The notes beneath the pieces were generated by a model, which worked only from the letters and a program-made list of their open reading frames with translations, did not search any database and was not told where the DNA came from. Below, piece by piece: positions 52,560-64,000 of a DNA stretch of 64,000 nucleotides. The DNA is from Zizania palustris. Taxonomy: Eukaryota > Streptophyta > Magnoliopsida > Poales > Poaceae. Positions within the stretch are counted from its first letter, which is position 1. Every line of letters starts with the position of its first letter. Location of the stretch: positions 68,141,144-68,205,143 of the forward strand of contig JAAALK010000287.1 in the NCBI GenBank assembly GCA_019279435.1, read 5' to 3'. The position numbers were made by a program, and so were the translations under genes.

Positions 52560-55500
52560 ATGGATCCGGTGGAGGAAGCAAAAAGGAAAAAGCCAGAGGA
52601 TGCAAAGAAGGCGGCAGGTGAGCATTCCAGTGGTAGTGGCGGTAGAGATAATCCGCTAATTACCAAGAGAGAGTTGAGAGATGAAATGAGGTCCATGATT
52701 CCGGGGCTTCTGGAGATGGGGTTGATTGGCTCTAGGGAAATGCGTGAACTTAAATTAGAACTCATACCAAATGATGTGAAGCTGGAAGGGAGTAAAAATT
52801 ATTTGAGTTGGGCTAGAAGAGTGCAGGTAATCCTAGGAGGAAAAGGAGTAGAGCACTATCTGGAGGAAGATTGTGTTGAGCCGGACAACAAGTTTAGCCC
52901 CGAGTGGAGAGTTTGGCATACGACTGATTCTACCATAGTGGCATGGTTATTGGCATCCATGTCGCCATCAGTTGGCAAAATGGTGGAAGCTATGCGTAAT
53001 GCAGCACAAATCTGGAAATACTTGAGCAACATGTATTCCAAGCGAGGGAATGTGGTGGTGGTGATAGAAATCCAAAACAAGGCTAATGCAGTGAAACAAG
53101 TAGGGCATCCAGTGGAACAGTATGCCAGTGAGTTGCAATACTTGTGGGGAGAATTGGATCACTATGCTCCACTTCGTATGAGGGATCCACAAGATGCTCG
53201 GGAGGTTCAAAAGTGGGTAGAAGACAGAAGGGTGACTCATTTCTTGAGGAACTTAGATCCTGAGTTTGAAAGTAGGAGGGCTGCCTTTTGTCACCAAGAA
53301 AGTCTACCTACCATGGAGGAGGCTGTATCAGCTATGGTCATTGAGGAGAGTAGACTTCAGATGATGGGTGGTAACAATCCGGTGAAGTCAGCCTACATCA
53401 CAGTGGTGGAGAGGTTTTGCTACAACTGTGGAGAGAAGGGACACTTGAGCTACAATTGCCCTCATCCAAACAACTGTGGTGGTAGAAGTGGAACTCGTGG
53501 AGGTCGTGGTGGTGCTCGTGGTGATTATGGGGGTGGCCGTGGTGGTCGTGGTGGTGGCCGTGCAGGAGGTCATGGCAGAGGCCGTGGTGGCTCACAAGCT
53601 AATGCTGCCACAATGGATAGTGTCCCACAAGTCAGTGCTGTTTCTACAGGAGAAGTCTCATCTCTCACCTTGACTGGAGAGCAGGTCAAATAGTGGGAAC
53701 AGTGGCAGAAGAGCAAGGCATCTGAAGTCTCCAGCACAACTCCAGTTGGTTCTGTGGTTGCCACCACCAGTCACTTTGGTAACTTTGCCAACTATGCCCA
53801 CTTGGGCAAAGGTACTCAGGCACAGGCACTTGCATCCACATGTAGGCATAATATAGAGTGGGTCATTGATTCAGGAGCATCCAAGCATGTCACAGGCATA
53901 TCTAGTTCCTTCAAAAGTTATACCTCACATTCTTATCCTGAAACTATTCAAACTGCTGATGGTACCTCTCAACCTATTCATGGTGTAGGAACTATAGAGT
54001 GTACCCCATCCCTTAGTTTATCATCTGCCTTGCATGTTCCTTCATTCCCAGTCAATCTCCTCTCTGTTAGTTCACTTGTTGATCAGTTTAAATGTACTGT
54101 TACATTTGATGAAAATCTTTGTGTCTTTCAGGAGAAGAGGACGGGGAGAGTGATTGGGACTGGAGTCAGGCGTAATGGGCTGTGGTTCGTCGACCAAGCT
54201 GAGTCAGCATTGATAGTAGATGTTGGAGTGAAGGAAAAAGAGATCTTCTTGCTTCATCGCCGGTTAGGACATATGAATTTTGAAAGTCTGAATAAATTGT
54301 ATCCTGATGCTTTTAAGGGTGCGGATAGGACTAAACTTGTGTGTGACGCATGCGAACTTGGGAAGCATACAAGAACAACATATCCTAGTATTGGTCTTCG
54401 CAGTTGTGAACCTTTTATGTTAATACACTCTGATGTTTGGGGTCCCTGCTCAATTACATCTTTGAGTGGATTTAAGTGGTTTGTCACCTTTATTGACTGC
54501 TATACCCGGATGATATGGATTTACATGCTTAGGGGTAAGCATGAGGTCCTTAGATGTTTTCAAGACTTTCATAAGCTAGTTGCAAATCAATTTAATGCCA
54601 AGATTCAAATTCTTCGAACTGATAATGGAAAGGAGTATGTGAACAATGATTTTGTGGCATATCTTTCGGATAGTGGGATTATACATCAAACTACCTGTCC
54701 GAATACCCCACCATAGAATGGGGTAGCTGAGAGGAAGAATCGACACTTGCTGGAAGTAGCAAGGTCAATGATGTTTCAGATGAATGTCCCTAAATATCTT
54801 TGGAGTGAAGCAGTACTAACAGCAGCGTATTTAATCAACCGCATGCCATCCAGAATTCTTGGTATGAAGTCTCCTGGTGAGCGCTTATTTGGACAGAGAG
54901 AGTTTAAAGTACCTCCCAAAGTATTTGGGTGTGTCTGCTTTGTTAGGGACTATAGACCCTCAGTGGGAAAACTGGATCCTCGGGTGGTGAAGTGTGTCTT
55001 TGTTGGATACTCTTCTACACAAAAGGGATACAAGTGTTGGGATCCTATTGGAAAGAAATTGTTTGTGAGTATGGATGTGATATTTCGTGAACTGGAACCA
55101 TACTACATAAAGCCATGGGATCTTGATCCGTTTTTTGAGGAATTCTCTTCAATCATTGAGAGTGATAGTAGAGAGGGGGAGAATGGTTGTGTGCAAGATG
55201 AAGGGGCAGCTCAAAGAGAGGTGATTGTTGGGGCAATTCCGTGCCCAATGAATGTGCCTATGACTCATGAGGTGGTCGATCAGGATAATGTTATGGACGT
55301 GATTGGTGATGAAAACAGGGAGGCGATTGCCAAAGAAAGGGAAGAGGTGACTGTTGGAACGAATATTGAGGAGACAGTTGCTAAAGAGCCCATAGTGTAC
55401 CAGAGGAGGAGACTCAGGAGTCAGGGGGAGCATGCACCACAGCCGCAGGAGCCTATCTCTCCAGTCCCAAATCTCTCCTCGGATCTCTCTCCATCTGGGT

Positions 55501-57239
55501 CAGGCGTTAATGTCTCTCCTATCCTTGAACATGTAGAGTTACCTCTTGCACAACGTAGAGATACTAGATCTAATTTTGGAAAGCCTCCAGTTCGTTATGG
55601 TTTTGAGCATCTTAGTACAGATCATGATATTGCTAATTTCATCTCATACTCTCGTCTTTCACCTGCATATAGAGCATTTGTTGCATCTCTACAAACTGTG
55701 CCTATTCCAAGGGACTGGAAGTGTGCAAAACAGGACCCAAAGTGGAATGTAGCAATGAAAGAAGAGATGCATGCTCTTCAAAAGAACAAGACATGGGAAC
55801 TGGTCCCTTTTCCGAAAGGGAAGAAAGTTGTGGGCTATAAATGGGTCTTCACTGTGAAACAAAACTCAAAAGGTGAGGTGGATAGATATAAAGCAAGATT
55901 GGTTGCAAAAGGGTATAGTCAGACGTATGGGATTGATTATGATGAGACCTTTGCTCCTGTGGCAAAAATGAGTAATGTTAGGACTTTAATCTCATGTGCG
56001 GTCAATTTTGGGTGGCCTCTTCATCAGATGGATGTAAAAAATGCATTCCTCCATGGCGATCTACAGGAGGAGGTCTATATGGAAATCCCACCAGGGTTTG
56101 CAAATAGCCAGACTAATGGGAAGGTATGCAAACTTAAGAAGTCATTATATGGACTAAAGCAGTCACCCCGGGCTTGGTTTGATAGGTTCAAGAGAGCAGT
56201 TTGTGATATGGGATACACTCAGTGCAATGGTGATCATACAGTTTTCTATAAACACAGGGGTATGTATATCACCATTATGGCAGTCTATGTGGATGACATA
56301 GTGATTACTGGAGATAACGTAGAAGAAATCAAATGCTTGAAGGAGAATCTTGGAAGAATTTTTGAGGTAAAAGATCTGGGATCACTTCGGTATTTCCTAG
56401 GGATTGAGATTGCTAGATCACCTAAGCGGATTGTTCTCTCCCAAAGGAAATATGTTCTTGATCTCTTGAAGGAAACTGGAATGCTTGGATGTCGGCCATG
56501 TAATACTCCCATTGATAAAAATCATCAAATCAATGCCCAGTCTAGAGATCCAATTGATAAAGAAACATATCAAAGATTAGTTGGAAGATTGATATATTTG
56601 TGTCATACAAGACCCGATATTTCCTATGCAGTGAGCGTGGTAAGCAGGTATATGCATGATCCAAGGACTGGACATATGGATGTAGTCTATAGGATTTTGA
56701 GGTATCTGAAGGGAACCCCTGGAAGAGGGTTATGGTACAAAAGGAATGCATACCTGAATTTGGAGGGATACTGTGATGCTGATTGGGCAAGTAGCAAGGA
56801 TGACAAAAGATCTACTTCTGGTTATTGTGTGTTTGTGGGAGGTAATCTTGTCTCATGGCGGAGCAAGAAGCAAGCAGTTGTAGCTCGGTCTACTGCCGAA
56901 GCTGAATATAGGGCAATGGCTTTGAGCTTGTGTGAGATGTTGTGGCTAAAAAGATTGTTGAAGGAGCTGCGGCTGTTAAGGAATGAAACCATGACACTTC
57001 AATGTGATAACGTTGTTGCAATCAATATTGCAAATAATCCAGTTCAGTTCGACCGTACTAAGTATGTAGAGATCGACAAATTCTTCATCAAGGAGAAGCT
57101 TGATAACGGGACTCTCAAGTTAGAGTATGTGAAATCAAGGAATCAACTAGCAGACTGTTTCACAAAGGGCTTAGGACCTAGTGAGAGTGAGTTGAGTTGT
57201 AACAAGATGGGCATGATAGATATCTTTAGCCCATCTTGA
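52560..57239 (+). pseudogene. Copia gag-pol polyprotein, 1,559 codons with two UAG
   Basis: The whole frame from MDPVEEAKRKK to the stop at 57239 is continuous except for UAG at 53691 and 54714; no frameshift is seen. Gag: residues 1 to about 378, zinc knuckle CYNCGEKGHLSYNC at about 287-300 and a Gly/Arg-rich tail. Protease: WVIDSGASKHVTG, active Asp at about 437. Integrase: zinc domain from His566 (HRRLGHMNF...CDACELGKH), catalytic Asp about 625 (HSDVWGP), Asp688 (RTDNGKEY) and Glu724 (NGVAERKN), a perfect D-35-E. RT: QMDVKNAFLHGDLQEE, YVDDIV at about 1243-1248. RNase H: GYCDADWASSKDDKRSTSGY, STAEAEYRA, LADCFTKGL. In PP*NGVAERK related elements have Gln, and the same is likely for GEQVK*WEQW, so both stops look like CAG-to-TAG changes. 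Confidence 0.92.
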
Positions 57240-57246
57240 GGGGGAG
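57236..57246 (+). promoter_or_regulatory. Polypurine tract of the plus-strand copia element
   Basis: TTGAGGGGGAG overlaps the stop codon and directly precedes TGTTGGTGG, the LTR start. Confidence 0.85.
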
Positions 57247-57695
57247 TGTTGGTGGAAATACTAAAATGTAAAAGGGCTAATATGTAAAAGAACAAGAAGA
57301 TAAAAATAGAATAGGAATGCTGGACAATGGGTAAGCTTCCAGAAATTCCCAAATCGCAACACGGACTAACTGTTGGCTATGGGTCCAATATGTTTTTTGC
57401 TAAATTGGATCACTCCAAAAACCATTTTCTCATCGTCGGCACTCACCAACTGGCAACCAGTGTCTGACTGATTGTCGGCACTCACCGATCGACAGCCGGG
57501 TTTTGCAAAACGTTATCTGGATGAAATAGGTCGGAGTCCATGAACAAACAAGATCAGAGCATGGTGGTGGTTTAAAATATATAGGAGATGTCACTAGATT
57601 TTCATCCACGGCATGAAATTTTTGCTAAATCCGACTGATCCAAGAATCATTGTCCAATCATTTTCATATACTACATGAAATTTGTTGCTTGATCT
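57247..57695 (+). repeat. 3' LTR of the plus-strand copia element (right end uncertain)
   Basis: Starts TGTTGGTGGAAATACT after the polypurine tract. The other LTR is absent, so the true end cannot be fixed; the next element's LTR begins at about 57696. A 'gtcggcactcacc' motif occurs twice (about 57435 and 57473). Confidence 0.65.
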
Positions 57696-58295
57696 TGATA
57701 GATTCGCTCTCATGGGATCACTGGTGCTAGGAACTGCTAGCCGGATAAACACTTAAGATGAGCATAGCATGGTTCTTAGATAAAACAAAGAGAGATTTAT
57801 GGTTAAGTACCTTCGAGTTTAGAGCTTGAGTACGGCATCATGGTGCGGTGTTGTGGCGTGGTCAAAGGCAACAACGATGAAGAAAAGTCTTCGCATCGCT
57901 TCAGCGCTATCAATTAAACCAGGTTGCACACTAGAGAATATCAGAAGAGGTTAAAGCACGCTAGGAATCAGAACCTAGCGCTTGCCGGCCTCTCCCCTTA
58001 TTATAGCGTTGCACGATGGGGGCCCTCTACCATATTCGGTTGGGACAGCTCCGAGTCTTGGGAGGAGAGGGACTTGATCTCCTTCTCCTCCCAGGAGATC
58101 TTAACCAACATTTTCCTTCTAAATTCAGCTCAGTTCTTAACTTAACACAATATCTGTTTTATTACAAATCAATACATAGAGCATGTTGCATCACAATAAT
58201 CAATTATGTACTACATGAATCAATAACTACAATGTACCTTTTTATTCTGAAATAAACTTTTAACTTATTTTTGGACCCTCGGAATCCAAAGATCA
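57696..58295 (-). repeat. 3' LTR of the decayed copia element
   Basis: The plus strand starts TGATAGATTCGCTCTC and probably ends at GGATCCAAAGATCA-like sequence near 58295, just before a purine tract (AAGGGAAAGC on the minus strand). The left edge aligns with 63407; the right edge is inferred. Confidence 0.6.
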
Positions 58296-58329
58296 TAAGC
58301 TTTCCCTTAAACCTATATCGGCTAAGTGT

Positions 58330-61300
58330 TCTCTAAATACACTAGAACACACTAGGTGGTAAGCCTTTTGTAAGTGGGTCTATAAGCATTCGCTTGGTAC
58401 TTATATGCTCTAGACTTATAGTTTGATCTTAGATTTTTTCCTTAACAACATAATATTTAATATTGATGTATTTGACAACATCACTCTTCTTATTGTTTAT
58501 GGGAGTATAATATTGTTAGCTCATTGTCATAGTATAACTCAAGTGGTTTTTTAATATTGTTGATCATTCTTAGACTGGGAACAAATTTCTTAAACTATTG
58601 TGTATGTCTAGTGGCCTCATAATATACGACCATTTTGTTTGGAGCTTTTCCACGATACAACTCCATTTGTGAGTGTGAATATATAACCTGACATGGATTT
58701 CTTAGTATCTGCGTACCCCACAAAGTCTAAGTCTGAATAACCCACTATCTCGAGGGTATCTCTGATCCTTCATATATTAGCATGAGACCTTTTATGCTTT
58801 GTATATATCTTAAGGCTAACTTATTTCCAGTGATCTATGCCTATATTTTTCTAATATCTGCCAAGTAAGTTGGTAGCAAAAGCTAAGTCACGGCGAGTGC
58901 AAACTTGAGCATACATCAACCTTCCAACAGTAGAAGCATATGGAACTGATTTTATTTGATTAATCTTATACTAGTTCTTGGGACACTGAAAGTTCCCAAA
59001 CTTATCATCCTTGATTATTAGAGCAGGCGTAGGCTTACATGCATGCATGTTATATTTTCTTATAATCTTTTTTAAGTATGTCTTCTGCGATAATCTAAGT
59101 ACCCCTTATTTCTATCTCAGTGAATCTCAATAACTAATACATAGGAAGTTTTACCAAGATCTTTCATATCAAAATATGAGGACAATAACTTTTTGGTGTT
59201 TAATAGTAGACTGACATCGCTACTTGCAAGCAAGATGTCATCCACGTATAGAACAGGGAAAATAAATTTTCCAATCTTAAACTTAGTATAAATGCATTTG
59301 TCCTAAACATTTTCCTTAAACCCAAATTTTTTATGGTCTTATCAAATTTGAGGTACCATTGTCTAGAGGCCTATTTTAGTCCATAAATGGACTTGGTTAA
59401 ATGACATCCCAAATTTTCTTTCCATTTTATGACAAAACCCTTTGGGTTGTGCCATATAGATATTCTTATTTAGATCCTCATTGAGAAATGTCATCTTTAC
59501 ATTCATGTGATGTAATTCTAAGTCATAATGTGTCACTAATGTCATAATAATTCTAAATAAATCCTTAGATGAGACAGATTAAATGTCTCATTATAATTTA
59601 TTCTTTCTCTTTGAGTGAAGCCTTTTACCACAAATCTGGCCTTAAATCTATCAATATTCTTTAGGAGTCACGTTTGATCTTGTATACCCATTTATAGCCT
59701 ACTATTTTGGCTCTTTTAGGAATCTCTTCTAATTTCTAGATTTTATTGGTACTCATAAACCTCATCTCATCCTCCATAGCCTTAAGCCATTTAGATGAGT
59801 GGGAACTTTTCATGGATTCTTCAAAGGAGGCAGGATCACCGTCCATTTGAATTTCTTCACTCATATAAACCTTACAATCATTAGGAATAGTTGACCTTAT
59901 TACTCTTTGTGGTCTCACAATGTTCTATTGAATTGACACATCATTTTCTAAATGTGGGAGCTATTCTTCTTATTCTTCATTAGAAACATTTATAACTATA
60001 GATTCCTAAACAACACGAGCCTCATGAACAATAGGTGCTGCTAATGATGGTCCAACCTTAGATGCTGGACAAATTGGTTCTACCATAGGTACATGAAAAA
60101 ATGAATCTTGAATCATAGGAATGGGTACACAGACCTGTATTTCTTTAAGGCTAATTTCTCTAAGTATCTTTCTCTCCTGATCAATATTCTAAAAAGACTG
60201 CATGTATTGTTTCTATAAATTTAGTGTGTATCAAGATAGTAGAAACGAAAACTCTTAGACTTGTCTGGATAGCCAATAAAATGGTAACTTACTGTCTTAG
60301 AATATTACTTACCAATATTTGTGTTAAATACCTTAGCCTCAGCAGGACAACCCCACACTCTTAAATAATTAGGTGAAGACTCACGTCTTTCGTCTAGTCC
60401 ATAATTCATATGGTGTTTTATACACTGACTTATTAGGGACCTGATTAAGAATATGAATGGCGGTTTTTAGCACCTCCATCCACAAGTTAATTAGTAGAAT
60501 GGAATAACTTAACATGTTTCTTACTATGTCCATTAATATACGATTGCGTCTTTCTGCCACTCCATTTTACTAAGATTCGCCCAACGTAAAATATTGGGCT
60601 ACTATGCCATTTTCCTGAAGAAACCTAGCAAAAGGTTCTGGAATTTGGCCATAAGGGGTATGCCAACCATAGTACTCCCCCATGATCAGATCTTACTATT
60701 TTAATCTTTAGATCATAATGATTTTCTACTTTATCCGTAAATATCTTAAATTTATCAAAATCTTCTGATCGCTCTTTAATTGGATAAACATAACCATAGC
60801 ACGAATAATCATCTGTAAATGTTATGAATGAATCATAACCATCCATATATATCACAGGAAATGGACCACAACTGTCTGTGTGAATTATTTCTAAAACTCT
60901 TGTGCCTCACTTTGCGTCTTTCTTAATTTGTTTGACGTATTTGCCTTTAATGCAATCGATACATTTCTTAAAGTCTGAAAATTATAAAGACAAAAGAAAT
61001 GATTCCTTAACAAGGCATCCAATCCCCCCTCGAAATATGTCCCAAATGACAAGATGTTTTTAACACTTATGACATTCGCCGAGTACATCATGCAAAAGAA
61101 TAGTAAAACAATTGCTAATTTCTAATGAGAGTTCTCCAATGGCTTCAACTTCTACCTCGATGTTATTAGCAACTCTAATTGTTCTTTCTCTTCTTGCTAA
61201 CGTTCTTTCGTAGTAAATCCCTGTAAAGAATTGACAACATGATAGTTCCACCTGAGTCAATCCATTGAGTAGTAGTAGAATATTCTAAGTACAAACACTC

Positions 61301-62114
61301 ATCTATTCATGTAATTTCATCATTATCATTCTTGTTCATCCATTTTAAGAACTCCACACAATCCTTCATGTGGTGCCCCTCCTTTTTGCAATATCTACAT
61401 GCGCCCTTCGAGACATCATGTTCCTTAAAGGGAGCCTTTTCTTTTGCTTACAAGAAAAGTATTTAGAGTCATTATAATAACTCTTATAGTTCTTCTTAGG
61501 AGAAAAATGCTTCTTCCCCTTATTATACTGCACATAGTGAACTAAATCACCACATGCCTTATTAATTCTCTTTTCTTCTTGCACACAATTGGAAATCAAT
61601 TCCTCCAAACTCCAGCATTCTGACTGCGAGTTGTAGTTGATCACAAAATGCTCAAAATCCTTATAGAGAGACATCATAATCAAATATACGACAAAATCGT
61701 TCTTGAGATCCATGTCCATTAGCTTCAACTTCAAAACTATGTTGCTCATTCTAAGTATGTGCTCTCTAACTCCTCTGCTACAGAGCTAGCATATGCCTTT
61801 GAAGAGCTAGTGTACTGACTATTCACCTTCTTGAGATACTCTTTTGCATTATCGCAATATGGGATAGAACCCCTAATAGCCTCCATGATGGATCTCTTAA
61901 TGACCATTAGGCATTTGTGATTTGACTAATTCCACTTAGTATGATCTATGTCATACTTCATTTGTATATCTGTGAAATCTTGTGACCTTGTGGAAAAAGC
62001 CTCATGGCTCTCACCATCATGGATCATATGCTCTATATGCTCAATGAGACAATCATGTGTCAATGCAAGATCATGTTCCTTAGCGCAAGCGCTATCTTAG
62101 TGTTTTCTTTCCAT
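58330..62114 (-). pseudogene. Gag-pol remnant of the decayed copia element
   Basis: Recognisable pieces on the minus strand, in order: gag start near 62112 (AKEHDLALTHDCLIEHIEHM, EAIRGSIPYCDNAKEYLKKV); gag core at 61749-61366 (LELISNCVQEEKRIN-type and KKHFSPKK); a protease remnant near 61260; integrase (MDGYDSFITFTDDYSCYGYVYPI, KIKIVRSDHGG) at 60855-60625; RT (MKDEMRFMSTNKI-like 59736-59918; MNVKMTFLNEDLNKNIYMAQPKGF 59545-59363; YVDDILLASSDVSLLLNTKK near 59240-59180); and the C-terminus STKRMLIDPLTKGLPP near 58400-58350. At least a dozen frame breaks. Confidence 0.8.
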
Positions 62115-63386
62115 GAACTGTAGTTCTCACCATAGAGAGAGGCTCAATGACAGAGAGCTAACTTAGCATATTGCCTGATAAGCAACAATTGTCAAAGGGT
62201 GTTAAACAACATACATAACATAATACATGGAAAATTTAACTTTGGTCAAACTTTAACATGTGACATAATTAAAAGAAAGTAATTCTACATCATCATTGGG
62301 CAGAAATAGAATTAATTCAACTTAGTCATAATAACTTTATCACCAACGTTGGTCAGAAGATAAAATTACTATATGGAACAAAATTATTCATCATACTAAT
62401 CAAATTATCTAGTTGGTTCAAATTTAATCAGCAAAATAAATAATGCTTAAAATAGTATGGATGCACATGGATGAATATAAATAGTGTAAACACAATGAAA
62501 GACTTAAACATAATTTATACACTTCTTAAACAGTAGCAAAATTTCTAAATTTAAAACTTAATCAAAATTCTAAATCAATTATTTCCCAATTAAATATAGT
62601 CCTTGGACCAAATTTAAATTAGAAAATACCATGAAAACGTTTGTAAAATTCTCAAAATTTAACCGTAGCTTAAACTTAATTTTCATTAATTTTGAACATT
62701 TCTTAATTTCTATAAAATACTAAAATGGAAAAGCAATTACTAAATTCTAAAAAACAAAAAACAAAAATTGGTCTGCACTATGCCAAAATTCTCAGCCCAC
62801 AACCGAAATCGGCCCCGGCCCAGGGCGCTACATGCGCACCGCACGTGCACATGCTACAACCTGGGCCTAGGTCATGATTTCACCATCCCGTTTGGGTTGT
62901 ATCTGGGCCTGATCAACGTTGACCATTGATCTGAGATCAACGACAACACGTGATTGGCACCCGAATAAAACTTTTGTGCCACGCTAGCCAACCAAACCTT
63001 AGCTCATTCGCCCTCGAGCGAGCATGGGAGAGAGGCAGCGAGTGAGAGAGCAGCGATGAGCGTATGGCGACGGAGGCTGAGCACCGCCCACGGGTCCACT
63101 CATCGAAGCGTTTGCTCACTTGAGGGTGAGCGAGCCTCCATCGATATGGTCCATGATGGTCCTGCTTCGGCCAGATCCAGGACGACCGAGTGTCTCCGTG
63201 CATCGGCAACCAATGGCAAGCAGCGGAGGGTCCTCAGAAGTAACCTTATTTCTCAAACCTTAGTCTGTTGATCTTAGGGTTTCTTAGCGGTTTTCTACGG
63301 GAAGCTAAGGAAGAAACCTTAGCGTGGTGGTAGCGTTAGCTTAGGGCCGACACCAAAACTAACCCTAGCTAGCCCAACCTTAGATA
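62115..63386 (-). other. Leader region of the decayed copia element
   Basis: About 1.27 kb between primer site and gag: first AT-rich (62115-62770), then GC-rich with 'gagcgag' runs (62790-63250). No gene recognised; the 60-90 codon frames are unconserved. Confidence 0.5.
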
Positions 63387-63398
63387 GCTCTAATACCA
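63387..63398 (-). promoter_or_regulatory. Primer binding site of the decayed copia element
   Basis: TGGTATTAGAGC on the minus strand, one change from the iMet site, eight bases inside the presumed LTR edge. Confidence 0.7.
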
Positions 63399-63406
63399 TC
63401 AATCAT

Positions 63407-63612
63407 TGATGGATTTGCCCTTAGGGGATCACTAGTGCTAGGAACTAGCTAGGTAAATACTTAAGATGAATATGGCATAGTTCTTAGGTTAAAACAAAGA
63501 GATTTAGGGTTAAGTACCTTCGGGTTTGGAGCTTGAGGACGACGCCATGGCACAGTACAATGGCATTATAGAAGGCGACGATGATGAGGTCGACGATGAA
63601 GAAGGGTATTCC
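63407..63612 (-). repeat. 5' LTR of the decayed copia element (truncated)
   Basis: Homologous to the start of 57696-58295. It stops where another LTR begins at 63613. Confidence 0.7.
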
Positions 63613-64000
63613 TGTTGAATAAATGGGCTTGGCCCAAATTTATTTGAAGAATAATTCCTGGAAAAATCTCAAAGGCCCACCATGTAGAGGGAGCATGTGA
63701 ACCTTTAGTCCCACCTTGCTAGTTCTAGGAGAGGGAGACCAGCTTATAAGGGATGATGCTCTCCTTGCAACTAGACCTATGTGGGTGAGAGGAGACTAGA
63801 GAAACACACGCGCGCGCTCGCTCGCCTCGCCTCGCCGGACTGGGCCAGGCTCGGGCACGGGCCGGGGCTGGGGGGCGCGGGCGCATGACATGCGCGTGAA
63901 TGGTCCACCGAAATCGGCTCCGATTGCTTGCGCAGACACGGCTCCCTTTTGTAGTTCCGTTTTGCTGCGGGCGTAATTTTTGGAATGGCTCCGATTCATC
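63613..64000 (+). repeat. Start of another copia LTR (runs off the window)
   Basis: TGTTGAATAAATGGGCTTGGCCC is a typical plant copia LTR start. A TATA-like TTATAAG lies at 63744-63750, followed by 'gagaaacacacgcgcgc' and GC-rich sequence. Orientation is inferred from the TATA position. The rest of the element would be to the right. Confidence 0.55.

Larger units (their letters stand above)
52150..57695 (+). mobile_element. Ty1/copia retrotransposon with nearly intact gag-pol, 5' end lost
   Basis: Leader 52150-52559, one gag-pol frame 52560-57239, polypurine tract 57236-57246 and a 3' LTR from 57247. The 5' LTR and primer site are missing because the SIRE-like element lies at 52149. The RT/RNase H style (FVGGNLVSWRSKKQAVVARS) suggests an Ivana/Oryco-like lineage; this is tentative. 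Confidence 0.85.
57696..63612 (-). mobile_element. Decayed Ty1/copia element
   Basis: LTR pair: 57696-58295 (3') and 63407-63612 (5', cut short), sharing 'ggatcac.ggtgctaggaact.gctag' and 'aagtaccttcg.gtt..gagcttga'. The primer site is TGGTATTAGAGC. Gag-pol on the minus strand is full of stops and frameshifts. AT-rich and the oldest copia copy in the window. Confidence 0.78.

Noticed and set aside
53691..53693. Programmed UAG read-through between gag and pol
   Set aside because: A second UAG of the same Gln type lies in the integrase, so random nonsense mutation is the simpler view; kept only as a remark in the findings.

Overview
The window is plant nuclear DNA, most likely from a grass (Poaceae, probably panicoid). 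There is no prokaryotic organisation. About 95% consists of LTR retrotransposons or their fragments, in lineages typical of large grass genomes: Ty3/gypsy Tat-like and Tekay-like chromovirus, a second chromovirus-like gypsy family, and Ty1/copia SIRE/Opie-like and other copia lineages. tRNA-iMet-type primer binding sites, polypurine tracts, TG...CA LTR ends and 5-bp target duplications can be read directly. The only convincing host gene is a two-exon gene at 26846-27243. It encodes a 94-residue secreted peptide precursor with a C-terminal RGF/GLV (root meristem growth factor)-like motif.

Layout. 1-5578: gag-pol of a Tat-lineage gypsy element on the minus strand, followed by its LTR (from 5579) and an antisense 'Transposase_28'-type ORF on the plus strand (6197-7268), into which a 419-bp LTR/PBS block is inserted. 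7845-13242: Tekay-like element D (minus), which keeps an upstream orf0 and gag but has lost most of pol. 13243-15056: LTR fragments of other families. 15057-21605: three rearranged members (A, B, C) of one gypsy family sharing about 695-bp LTRs; B has lost gag and the RT core but keeps a long open frame. 21606-26170: a second Tat fragment, F, with a TATA-driven, intron-containing, decayed antisense ORF. 26171-28703: an island of apparent host DNA with the peptide gene. 28704-29261: 3' end of a copia element.

29262-52149 is a nest. A SIRE-like copia element (minus; 5' LTR 50526-52149, 3' LTR arm ending at 30537) is split by Tekay-like element G (33697-46353, TSD TGGAG). One LTR of G is split by a 2,070-bp solo LTR (41568-43637, TSD GAGAT). 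The outer left end of the nest is a near-perfect palindrome of two SIRE LTR 5' ends (29262-30537) whose promoters converge.

52150-57695: a copia element on the plus strand whose 1,559-codon gag-pol frame is interrupted only by two UAG codons. 57696-63612: a strongly decayed copia element (minus). 63613-64000: the start of another copia LTR.

Working together: the coding regions are parasitic gag-pol modules (capsid, protease, reverse transcriptase, RNase H, integrase), almost all inactivated by nonsense mutations, frameshifts or deletions. Several copies are non-autonomous and could move only with help from relatives. The sequence also records LTR-LTR recombination, short-direct-repeat deletions and template-switch inversions around one surviving peptide-hormone gene. 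All assignments come from reading the sequence; lineage names are tentative where stated.
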